Positions 1 through 6,800 of a stretch of 9,906 bases of DNA are shown one piece after another; the stretch's first letter is position 1; each line of letters opens with the position of its first letter. Below the pieces are notes generated by a model that was not told where the DNA came from, ran no database searches, and saw only the letters and a list, made by a program, of their open reading frames with translations. Source of the stretch: DATGHS01 sp035307785 (GTDB lineage: Bacteria > Planctomycetota > Planctomycetia > Gemmatales > Gemmataceae); contig DATGHS010000371.1 of NCBI GenBank assembly GCA_035307785.1, positions 1 through 9,906 on the forward strand, read 5' to 3'. The position numbers and the translations under genes were made by a program.

Positions 1-1
1 C

Positions 2-115
2 GAACTTGACGATACCGTGATCGATCGACTCATCCAACTTAAATTCGACCCAGAGCTACTGCGCGCACTCTGGAACCGATGCAAACTGCCGTTTCCAGAA
101 CAACGGAGCAAATAG
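2..115 (+). CDS. Possible C-terminal end of an unrecognised upstream gene (partial)
   Basis: The frame starting at base 2 stays open from the window edge to a TAG at 113-115. It encodes about 37 residues that begin ELDDTVIDRLIQLKFDPELL and end PFPEQRSK. The composition is protein-like, with alternating acidic and hydrophobic residues, which suggests the tail of a real gene entering from the left. It overlaps the first 37 bases of the leucine-rich-repeat gene in another frame. I do not recognise the family. It could be chance, or the remnant of a longer reading frame that was once joined to the repeat protein by a frameshift. The sequence to the left would settle this. Confidence 0.35.
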   Translation, partial: ELDDTVIDRLIQLKFDPELLRALWNRCKLPFPEQRSK

Positions 116-606
116 CTTTACTTAGCTGCGAGTCAGTAGCCGCGTTCAAGAACCTGCAAACGCTCGATCTAACCGACACGCAAGTGACAACCGCGGGGTT
201 GAAAGAGATTGCCGCGCTTAACGGCTTGCAGTCGCTTTACCTCGGTGGCGCGCAAGTGACGGATCCAGGCCTGAAAGAGCTAGCCGCGCTGATGAATTTG
301 CAATCGCTCAACCTTGCTGGCACGAAGGTGACGGACGCCGGGCTCAAAGAGCTAGCCGGCCTAAAGAGTTTGCACGAGCTCAACCTTGTCGGCACCCAGG
401 CGGGCGACGCCGGGCTCAAAGAGCTAGCCGGCCTCCAAAGGTTACAAGCGCTCTACCTTGACCATACGAACGTATCGGACCAGGGGCTTAAAGAGCTGGC
501 CGGACTCAAGAGTTTGAAAGAGCTCAGTCTTGACGGCGCAAAGGTGACGGACGTGGGCGTTGCGGACCTGCAAAAGGTGCTGCCCAATTGCCAAATCTCC
601 CGCTGA
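79..606 (+). CDS. Leucine-rich-repeat protein, six 24-residue repeats
   Basis: This is a 175-residue protein made almost entirely of leucine-rich repeats. After a 22-residue lead there are six tandem 24-residue units (residues 23-166). Each has an LxxLxxLxL strand, a turn with a T-x-V-[ST]-D-like segment, and an [AT]GLKEL[AT]-type helix. A short cap ending LPNCQISR follows, of a kind common at the end of planctomycete repeat proteins. Such proteins form a curved solenoid that binds other proteins, so no enzymatic role is implied. No signal peptide, membrane segment or catalytic domain is visible, although many relatives are exported or fused to other domains. The ATG at 79 has only a weak GGAA (72-75) just upstream, so the start is uncertain, and the protein may be the surviving C-terminal part of a larger gene. 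The next gene is convergent, with 125 bp between them. Confidence 0.75.
   Translation: MQTAVSRTTEQIALLSCESVAAFKNLQTLDLTDTQVTTAGLKEIAALNGLQSLYLGGAQVTDPGLKELAALMNLQSLNLAGTKVTDAGLKELAGLKSLHELNLVGTQAGDAGLKELAGLQRLQALYLDHTNVSDQGLKELAGLKSLKELSLDGAKVTDVGVADLQKVLPNCQISR
145..576 (+). repeat. Six 72-bp tandem coding repeats (LRR units)
   Basis: Six consecutive 72-bp units encode the leucine-rich repeats. Some copies are still nearly identical at the DNA level: positions 334-362 and 406-434 match for 29 bases, exactly 72 bp apart, within the GLKELAG segment. This points to fairly recent unit duplication or gene conversion inside the array. Confidence 0.8.
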
Positions 607-731
607 CGGCTCATCGCGCTCGGTCCTTCAGTCTCCCATGGGCAGAGCGGCGGCGGCGAATCAGCGCGTTTGCGCTTCGCGCGCACTTGGCGCCAACGGC
701 TGCAATGCTGTTTCGTCTGGTTCCCCCAGGC

Positions 732-1799
732 TCACGTCAGCCTCATCAACTCCGGCAGGTCTTCCAGGTGCAGCGGGTCGTGGCGCCATTTCTCTTCCTG
801 GCCTGGCAGCCAGTAACGAAAGGGGTGGTGGCTGCGGCCGGTGCCGTCGCGGAGCAGACGGCCGTCCTTCACTGCCTGTTCCAGCCAGCGCCAAAGCGTA
901 GACTGTGCCGGCTTCACGAAATCGACCGGCCATGCCTCGGCGATCCCCTGCTTCGTCAGCTTCGCATGCGCGTCTTCGAAGATGCCGCACAGAACTTCCC
1001 AGCCGCTGCCAAAATCATCCTCCTGAAAATCGCCGAGGGAAACATAATCGTTGCCCTCCGGATTGAGTTCGATGACGAGCCGGCGCGGCGTGCCGGGCAG
1101 GCGCGAAAAGGCATGCAGCTTGCGGCGGCGGTCGTCGGCCAGGGGCGGCCCGTAGTAGCTCATCTCGATGAGAATGTCGATGTTGCCGCTTAGCGCGCCG
1201 CTGCCGCGGGCCGCCTGCCCAGGCGACGACTCCCCTTTGCGCGGGTGATGCAGAATCAGCACACATACGCCGCGCTCGCATAGCCGCTGCAGCGGCAGCA
1301 GCGCCTCCATCATGGTGGCGGCATCGTTTTCCGTGCGCCCCGGCAGGAACGCGGCCAACGGGTCGATCACCACCAATTCCAGGCCGCGCTGCGCCCGCGC
1401 GGCCAGCATGTGGTCAATCAGCGCCAGCCATTGCTCCGGCCGCGGCCGGCCCTGAAACGGCCGGCATAACCAGCGCACATTGTCGCCGAAGCGCAGGGCC
1501 GCATGCCGGGACTTCCAGAGCGTCCGGCTTTCTTCCGACACCACGATGGCCGGGCCTGGCCGCACCTCCAGGCCGGCCAACATGCCGCCCGTGCGCATCC
1601 GCGCCAGCAGCACCGATAGCAGCGTCGTTTTGCCCGACTTCCATTGGCTGGTCAACAAGGTCATGTTTCCCGGAGCGAGGTAGCCGTGCCAGAGCCAGTT
1701 CACCAAATTGTCCGGCGCATCCAGGTCCGTCGCCGAAGCCTCGCAGAAATCGGCTGGCGCTGCCGATTCGGCAGCAAGTGGAGAAGAATTGCATTTCAT
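732..1799 (-). CDS. RepA-like AAA family ATPase (AAA_25 type)
   Basis: This is a RecA-fold ATPase of the RepA/AAA_25 type, 355 residues from the chosen start. A phosphate-binding loop SQWKSGKTT lies near residues 51-59, with the Lys-Thr intact and the usual leading Gly replaced. A Walker B strand LELVVIDPL (Asp about 146) is followed by VLILHHPRKG (about 180-189) and RGSGALSGNIDILIEM (about 198-213), the order seen in RepA-like hexameric ATPases. The C-terminal third (about 264-332, ending in SHHPFRYWLPG) looks like a winged-helix DNA-binding domain. Relatives include plasmid and phage replicative helicases, but many chromosomal copies have no known role. I chose ATG 1799 because GGGAG lies six bases upstream. 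ATG 1826 is possible but has no such site. The frame stays open to 2105, but that extension runs through the divergent promoter and into mqnE. No primase, Rep or recombinase gene is adjacent, so the role is inferred only as DNA-related ATP hydrolysis. Confidence 0.85.
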   Translation of the reverse strand: MKCNSSPLAAESAAPADFCEASATDLDAPDNLVNWLWHGYLAPGNMTLLTSQWKSGKTTLLSVLLARMRTGGMLAGLEVRPGPAIVVSEESRTLWKSRHAALRFGDNVRWLCRPFQGRPRPEQWLALIDHMLAARAQRGLELVVIDPLAAFLPGRTENDAATMMEALLPLQRLCERGVCVLILHHPRKGESSPGQAARGSGALSGNIDILIEMSYYGPPLADDRRRKLHAFSRLPGTPRRLVIELNPEGNDYVSLGDFQEDDFGSGWEVLCGIFEDAHAKLTKQGIAEAWPVDFVKPAQSTLWRWLEQAVKDGRLLRDGTGRSHHPFRYWLPGQEEKWRHDPLHLEDLPELMRLT

Positions 1800-1805
1800 G
1801 ATGTG

Positions 1806-1810
1806 CTCCC
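1806..1810 (-). promoter_or_regulatory. Ribosome binding site deciding the ATPase start
   Basis: On the minus strand GGGAG lies six bases upstream of ATG 1799. The in-frame ATG at 1826 is preceded by a C-rich stretch with no purine-rich site. This favours the shorter protein. Confidence 0.55.
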
Positions 1811-1868
1811 AAGTTGTTTCACTCATTTCGATTCGGGGGTGTGCCTGCGTTGAAATGAAATGACTTCC

Positions 1869-1896
1869 TTGACGTGTACGTAAGTATACGTATACA
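1869..1896 (+). promoter_or_regulatory. Predicted sigma70-type promoter for mqnE
   Basis: On the plus strand TTGACG (1869-1874) is followed after 16 bp by TATACA (1891-1896). The boxes match five and four of six consensus positions. The start of transcription would be near 1903, leaving about 130 bases of leader before the mqnE ATG at 2033. It overlaps the opposing ATPase promoter. Confidence 0.45.
1877..1895. promoter_or_regulatory. Palindromic operator candidate between divergent promoters
   Basis: GTATACGTATAC (1884-1895) is a perfect 12-bp palindrome that covers most of both divergent -10 boxes. Within the site the self-complementary hexamer TACGTA occurs twice (1877-1882 and 1887-1892) with centres 10 bp apart, which is one helical turn. 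This suggests a dimeric repressor or paired binding site controlling both genes. No regulator gene is adjacent and the binding protein is unknown. Confidence 0.4.
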
Positions 1897-1912
1897 AGCC
1901 GGTCTCGGTCAA
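1883..1912 (-). promoter_or_regulatory. Predicted sigma70-type promoter for the ATPase gene
   Basis: Read on the minus strand, TTGACC (1912-1907) is followed after 18 bp by TATACT (1888-1883). Each box matches five of six positions of the sigma70 consensus. Transcription would begin near 1876 and give a leader of about 77 bases before ATG 1799. The location independently argues against the long N-terminal extension of the ATPase frame. Confidence 0.5.
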
Positions 1913-2032
1913 GTTGTGGAGCGAGGCCGTGAACAACTGCTTTCATTTGCGGTTCCCTTCTTGGGCCATCTGGAAATGGCTCCCGTTGGCCCGATAATAG
2001 GAAACAAAGGTTGTTGCTTGGTCGAGGCAAAC

Positions 2033-3181
2033 ATGGCCGCAAATTCAACGGAATATCGCTTGAAGGAAATCCACGAAAAAGTCGAAGCCGGGCAGCGGCT
2101 ATCATTCGACGACGGCATGGTGCTCGAACAGCACGCCGACCTGTTTACGCTTGGCGAACTTGCGAACATCGTGCGCGAGCGCAAAAACGGCAACCTCGCC
2201 TACTACAACGTCAACGAGCACTTGAACCCAACGAACGTCTGCGTTTACCGCTGCACCTTTTGCGCTTTTCGAGCCGATCTCAAGAGCGAAAAAGGCTACG
2301 TGATGAGCGACGAGCAAGTGCTCGAGCGGGCCGCCGAGGCCGATGCGCGCGGCTGCACAGAACTGCACATCGTGGGCGGGCTGCATCACCAGTTGCCGTA
2401 CGAGTGGTACCTGCACATCATCCAGATTATTCACGAGCATTACCCGCAACTGCACCTGAAGGCCTACACGGCCGTGGAATGGGACTGGTTCGCCCGGCTC
2501 ACCGGCCGGCCCACAAGAGACCTGCTTGCCGAGTTTAAAGACGCTGGGCTGGGGAGTCTTCCGGGAGGCGGCGCCGAGATATTTCACGAAGAAATTCGGC
2601 CGAAGATTTGCGAACACAAAGCCGATGCCGGCGAATGGCTGCGCGTTCATCGCGAAGCCCATGAACTCGGCCTGCGCTCCAATGCCACCATGCTTTACGG
2701 CCACATCGAGGGACCGCAGCATCGTATCGACCACCTCATCCGGCTGCGCGAGTTGCAAGACCAAACCGGCGGCTTTCAGACGTTCATTCCGCTCGCTTTT
2801 CATCCCGATAACACGCGACTGGCGCACATTCCCAAAGCCAGCGGGTTGACCGACCTGCGCGTGATGGCGATTAGCCGGCTCATGCTCGATAACTTCCCGC
2901 ACATCAAAGCCTACTGGGTGATGCTTAGCATCAAAATCGCGCAAATGGCGCTGAGCTTCGGGGCCGACGATATTGACGGCACGGTTGTCCACGAGAAGAT
3001 TTACCACGATGCCGGCTCCGATTCGCCGCAGGAATTGTCGGTTGCCGAGATTCGCCGCCTGATCGAGGAAGCGGGCCGCAAGCCGATTGAGCGCGACACG
3101 CTGTATCACGAGATCGTGCGCGAAAACGCGCTCAGCCGGGAGTGGCAGCGCGGCCGGCAATTGCAGACGGTAAATGAGTAA
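2033..3181 (+). CDS. mqnE: Aminofutalosine synthase MqnE, radical SAM
   Basis: MqnE catalyses the radical S-adenosylmethionine step of the futalosine menaquinone pathway, joining 3-(1-carboxyvinyloxy)benzoate to the adenosyl group to give aminofutalosine in the cytoplasm. The predicted protein has 382 residues, close to the family length. The motif NVCVYRCTFCAF places the cluster-binding CxxxCxxC cysteines at about residues 70, 74 and 77. HIVGGLHH (112-119), PGGGAEI (177-183), NATMLYGHIEG (217-227), GGFQTFIPLAFHPDN and GADDIDGTVVHEKI are the hallmark blocks that distinguish MqnE from its relatives MqnC and CofH. The ATG at 2033 was chosen because MAANSTEYRLKEIHEKV matches the usual family N-terminus and GAGG lies five bases upstream. 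The frame stays open back to 1874, but that extension has no family resemblance. Other mqn genes are absent from the window, so this copy is not in a visible operon. The gene is intact. Confidence 0.93.
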   Translation: MAANSTEYRLKEIHEKVEAGQRLSFDDGMVLEQHADLFTLGELANIVRERKNGNLAYYNVNEHLNPTNVCVYRCTFCAFRADLKSEKGYVMSDEQVLERAAEADARGCTELHIVGGLHHQLPYEWYLHIIQIIHEHYPQLHLKAYTAVEWDWFARLTGRPTRDLLAEFKDAGLGSLPGGGAEIFHEEIRPKICEHKADAGEWLRVHREAHELGLRSNATMLYGHIEGPQHRIDHLIRLRELQDQTGGFQTFIPLAFHPDNTRLAHIPKASGLTDLRVMAISRLMLDNFPHIKAYWVMLSIKIAQMALSFGADDIDGTVVHEKIYHDAGSDSPQELSVAEIRRLIEEAGRKPIERDTLYHEIVRENALSREWQRGRQLQTVNE

Positions 3182-3200
3182 AAACGTTTGGCAGGGTTTC

Positions 3201-3227
3201 AACGTGCCCTAATTGAGCAGGCACGTT
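3201..3227 (+). terminator. Hairpin after mqnE, weak terminator candidate
   Basis: AACGTGCC (3201-3208) pairs perfectly with GGCACGTT (3220-3227) across an 11-base loop, 20 bases after the mqnE stop. Only three T residues follow, so termination would be weak. Its right arm is also the left end of the inverted-repeat element at 3220-3481. Confidence 0.35.
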
Positions 3228-3294
3228 TATGAAGTTTTACAATTTACTTGGACCTTCGGTGCTGGCTTTTACGCCGAAGGCGTTTCAACTTGTA

Positions 3295-3329
3295 GCCCAG
3301 GGTTGCGGCGCTTCGCCGCTACCCTGGGC
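3295..3329. repeat. Hairpin repeat A, forward copy
   Basis: A 16-bp stem closes on a three-base CTT loop, with a single T-T mismatch (3304/3320). The outer arms are GCCCAGGG and CCCTGGGC. Its reverse complement closely matches the hairpin at 3377-3409. Confidence 0.8.
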
Positions 3330-3340
3330 GGAAGACGATG

Positions 3341-3357
3341 CAACCCTTTCAGGGTTG
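3341..3357. repeat. Short hairpin repeat B, copy 1
   Basis: CAACCCT and AGGGTTG form a perfect 7-bp stem around a TTC loop. The same hairpin recurs at 3420-3436. Confidence 0.75.
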
Positions 3358-3376
3358 GTGCGAGACACCGCGTTCC

Positions 3377-3409
3377 CCCAGGGTAGCCGCGAAGCGCGGC
3401 AACCCTGGG
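3377..3409. repeat. Hairpin repeat A, inverted copy
   Basis: A 15-bp stem with one A-A mismatch (3385/3401) closes on an AAG loop. It is nearly the reverse complement of the hairpin at 3295-3329, so the pair itself forms a larger inverted repeat. It also contains TAGCCGCGA (3384-3392), which recurs in the large hairpin at 8254-8262. Confidence 0.8.
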
Positions 3410-3419
3410 CTGTGATATC

Positions 3420-3436
3420 GAACCCTTTCAGGGTTC
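3420..3436. repeat. Short hairpin repeat B, copy 2
   Basis: GAACCCT and AGGGTTC form a perfect 7-bp stem around a TTC loop. Compared with copy 1 the outermost pair has changed from C-G to G-C, which keeps the pairing. Confidence 0.75.
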
Positions 3437-3635
3437 AGGCACCATAAGTCCAAGATATTTGTCAAAGATCATAAACGTGCCCCACGGGCCTTTTTCGACT
3501 TCAATCATTTTCGCACTTTCCGCCAAATCCGTGGTAATGTTTACCGCATTTTCTTCCGATAATGGTTGAAGGATCGCGGGTGGTTTGCCGCCGGCAATTC
3601 CAGGCCGAAAAAATCAAAGAAGTTGCGAAACGATC

Positions 3636-3664
3636 TTGACCGCAGGTTCGAGGGTGGGTATTCC
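3636..3664 (+). promoter_or_regulatory. Weak promoter candidate for the secretin gene
   Basis: TTGACC (3636-3641) is followed after 17 bp by TATTCC (3659-3664). The -35 box is good, but the -10 matches only its first three positions. The start of transcription would be near 3671, giving a leader of about 155 bases. Confidence 0.25.
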
Positions 3665-3814
3665 CCTCGCGGAATTTCGTGTCTCTGAACACCGTAAACC
3701 GAGAACGGGGGTCGCCGCCTCCGGCCGTGGAGAATCTGTCTCCAGCAGGCAGGGCGGCCAGGGACAGAGCTTTTCGGACGGTATTCTCTTGCCGGTGCGG
3801 GGACCGGACGGGGA

Positions 3815-3821
3815 AAGGAGG
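3815..3821 (+). promoter_or_regulatory. Strong Shine-Dalgarno fixing a GTG start
   Basis: AAGGAGG lies five bases before the GTG at 3827, the best ribosome binding site in the window. It supports this non-ATG start, which also opens directly into a signal peptide. Confidence 0.85.
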
Positions 3822-3826
3822 CCATA

Positions 3827-6800
3827 GTGTCGCACGCAGCAAAGCGGGCATGGAAACGCTGGCTGGCGGGGATGTTCCTGCTGCCGGCGCTGGCGGAAAG
3901 TGGCGTTGCGTTGCACGCCCAGGACACAACGGGGATTCAACCCGCGTTGCCGGCCGCCGTTCGCCCGGGGGATGTCAAAGACATCGGCAAAAGCCTGATC
4001 AAACAAGGCCGCATCTATTTGCAGCAGGGCAACCTGGTCATGGCCCAGCAATGCGCCCTGCAAGCCCGCCAGATGCAGGTCCAATGGGAAATCACCGACG
4101 ACACGCCCGATAAACTGATCGGCGATATCGTCGCGCTTTCCAGCCGTACGGCGCCGGGCCAGCAACCTGGCGTGTTGCCGGCCACCAGCACGATGCCTGG
4201 TCAACAAACCGGAGTTCCAGGCGCAGCCGACGCCACGAAGCCGGCCACGCCGGCTGTCAACTATCCCAGCGACCCGCGGCAAATGCTGCGAATGGGCCGC
4301 GACGCCCTGAAAGCAGGCAAATTGGATTTGGCCCGCGATTTGGGCACGCGCGCCTCCGCCGCCAACACGCGCTGGGGCCTGTTTGAAGACACGCCCGCCA
4401 AGTTGCTCAATGATGTCTCCAAACAGCGGCAAGAATACGACCATAAGGAAGCCGAGCGCATGCTTGTAGAAGGGCGCAAATACTTCCAGATAGGCGATCT
4501 TGAGAAGGCCAGGGACCTGGCCTACAAGTCGCAACGCCTGCACAACGGCGCCTGGGACGTTACCGATCGGCCGGAGAAACTGTTAGCGGAAATCGAAGCC
4601 GCGCGCGTCCGCCAGCCACGCGCTGCGCAGCCGACCATGGCTCGCACCGACACGGCTGCACCGGCCCTGCCCACCGCCAATGCACAGGGCCGCCCAACGA
4701 ACCTGCCAGCGGGTGTTATGTCCACGGCCGCGACTGGCATGAGTCCGGCCAAGCAAAAAGCCATGACCTTGATGGCCGAGGCTCGCTTGCTCGCCGGTGG
4801 CAATCGCTTTGTCGAAGCCCGCAACAAAGTGCTCGAAGCCCACGCTTTGCATGCGGAATTCGGTCCTAACGAAGACGAGCCGGCCCGCTTAATGCTGGAA
4901 CTCAATGCCGAGGCCCAGAAGCGGATCGACGCTGCTGTCACACAAGCCATGACCGCCGTGCAAAGCGATCACTCGGCCCCCATGGTTGCTCAGGTGCATT
5001 CCACTCTCAACCAGGCGAAGCAATTCGCCGTGGCAATGAACCTGTCCACCATTGCCATCGATGAAAAAATCAACTGGCTAACGCAGGTGAGCACCAGCAG
5101 CCACCCCATGGCGACGCCGGTCGCTTCGGCCCCGGCCACAGCGATGCCGGCCGGCCATCCGTCCGCGCCGCCGGCGGTTCAAAGCGCCCAGTCGGGCAAG
5201 CAAATGCTCGAAAACGCCCAGATTGAACTCAGCCACGGCAATTTGGAAACCGCTCGCCGTTTGGCCGAAGAAGTCTTTGCCGGTCCATATAACCTGCGCG
5301 TGGAAGCAAGCGGCCTCTTGCGTAGCATTGAAGCCGCCGCCTACAACCAAAAGGTTCTCGCTGCCAACCAGGCCTATGAAGCCGGCATGGCCGAATTCAG
5401 CGCCGGCCGTTACAGCCAGGCCAATGGCATCTTCCTCCAGATCGACGCCACGCTGCTAACCGACAGCCGGCGTCAGATCATGAAGGACAAGATGCTGGAA
5501 GCCGGCAACCTCATGAACAGGGCCACTGTGAGCATGCCAAAGGAGATGCCGAACACCACCGGCACGATCCAGTTGGCGGGCACTCCGCCAGTCGTACAAG
5601 TGAGCCCGATTCCTGGCGCTCAAAATGCGCCCGGCTCGGCTCGAATTTCCGACCAGCCGATGCCGCCCGTCCCGGCGGCTTCGGCCCCTATTCACGTGCC
5701 GGCGCCGCCGGCTCAAGCGACCGCGCCGACGGCTCAAGGCCCGGCCAGTGACAATTACGCCGATCAGGTGAAGGCGCTTCAGGAAGTGGAATTCCAGCGC
5801 CTGCGCGTGGATGGTCTGAAGGTTCAGCGCGAAGCCCAGGCCCGCTTCAGCAAGGGTGAAACGGACGCAGCCATCCAGCTGCTGACCGATCACCTCAAGA
5901 AGCTAAGGGATGCCGGCCTGTCGCCGAATCATCTGGCCATGCTCCAACGGCCTATCGAGTATCGCCTGGAATCCTTCAAAGTCTTGAAGGCCCAGAAGGA
6001 TGCCGAGTTGGCTCTGGAAATGCGGCACGGCAACCAACAGAACAAGATCGCCAAGCGAGCCGAGGAAGAGGATAACCGCCACAAGCAGGTGGCTGAGTTG
6101 ATGAAGCAGTTCAACGCCCTCATGGATGAAGGCAAGTTCAAGGAAGCCGAGATGCTCGCCTTGAAGGCTCATGAGTTGGAGCCTGAAGCTGAGGCGCCGA
6201 ACTACGCCATCAACCTGGCGAAGATGGCCGGCCGACACAAGCTCGTCGATGACGACAAGGCCAACAAGGAAAAGTATGGCTTCGAGAGCCTCCGTGGGAC
6301 GGACGAGATGGGGCCCTACGTTGGCGATGTCAACGATCCATTGAAAGTTGATCCGGATCGTCTCAAGATCAACCGACAGGGCGACCGTACGCTTGGCCTC
6401 AAATCTAAGTCGGAGAAAGAAAAAGAAATCGAGCGGCGGCTTAGCACGCCGGTCAGCATCGACTTCCGTGGCGCCACGTTGCAACAGGTCATCAATGACC
6501 TGCACGTCATGACGAAGTTGAATATCGTGCCGGCTCTGGAAGCCATCCGCGACGAGAATCCGCGGGCTCTGGAACTGCCGATTCAACTGAAGCTCGACGA
6601 CGTGTCGCTCAAGTCAGCACTCAACATTCTGCTCCGGCAGGCGCACCTGACCTACGTCATTCAGGATGATGCGTTACAGATCACCACGGATCGCGCTGCA
6701 CGCGGTAAGCTCGTGCAGAAGGTCTACTCCGTCGCCGATCTGGTCATCCCGATCGATAACTATGCCATTCCGAATTCATCGCAACTGATGAAGGTGTTCG

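Larger units (their letters stand above)
3220..3481. mobile_element. MITE-like non-coding element with inverted termini
   Basis: The ends of this 262-bp stretch are inverted copies of each other. The first 13 bases, GGCACGTTTATGA, are repeated exactly in reverse complement at the right end (3469-3481). The similarity continues inward for about 46 bp, with roughly 34 matches by eye, including the shared blocks CTTGGAC and GGTGC. Between the ends lie two long hairpins in opposite orientation, two short AACCCT/AGGGTT hairpins and a small ACGCC/GGCGT hairpin (3271-3283). No transposase is encoded. A 72-codon frame inside (3229-3447) reads straight through the palindromes and is not credible. I see no clear target-site duplication, although AACGTGCCC occurs just outside the left end (3201-3209) and at the right end (3474-3482). 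The structure fits a miniature inverted-repeat element or a REP-like cluster moved by a transposase elsewhere. Confidence 0.5.
3482..3826 (+). other. Non-coding leader region of the secretin gene
   Basis: These 345 bases hold no credible gene. The first half is less GC-rich and includes small dyads such as GGTAA-TGT-TTACC (3533-3545). A GCCC/GGGC stem followed by five T residues (3479-3495) could act as a weak terminator. A possible promoter at 3636-3664 and the ribosome binding site at 3815-3821 lie in the second half. The short frames crossing it lack family features and run into the secretin gene in the wrong frame. Confidence 0.6.

Noticed and set aside
588..1193. A 201-codon plus-strand frame opposite the ATPase 3' end
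   Set aside because: It lies antisense to the conserved ATPase C-terminus and has no start signal or motif of its own.
1903..2032. A riboswitch in the 130-base mqnE leader
   Set aside because: Only short imperfect dyads such as GGGCCA/TGGCCC are visible. I recognise no known aptamer class and there is no terminator-like hairpin before the ATG.
1827..2105. An N-terminal extension of the ATPase by up to 93 codons
   Set aside because: It runs through both predicted promoters and the start of mqnE, lacks any family resemblance, and better starts exist at 1826 and 1799.
2102..3202. A 366-codon open frame on the minus strand opposite mqnE
   Set aside because: mqnE is intact with diagnostic motifs over the same bases. 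The antisense product has no family features or ribosome site.
3295..3436. A possible CRISPR array made of regularly placed repeats
   Set aside because: There are only two copies of each unit, in opposite orientation for repeat A, with unequal spacing and no cas genes.
3229..3447. A 72-codon plus-strand frame after mqnE
   Set aside because: It is the translation of nested palindromes and has no ribosome site. The repetitive structure explains why it stays open.
3614..4543. A 309-codon open frame on the minus strand across the secretin leader and N-terminus
   Set aside because: It overlaps the strongly supported GTG start, Shine-Dalgarno site and signal peptide, and its product has no recognisable domain.
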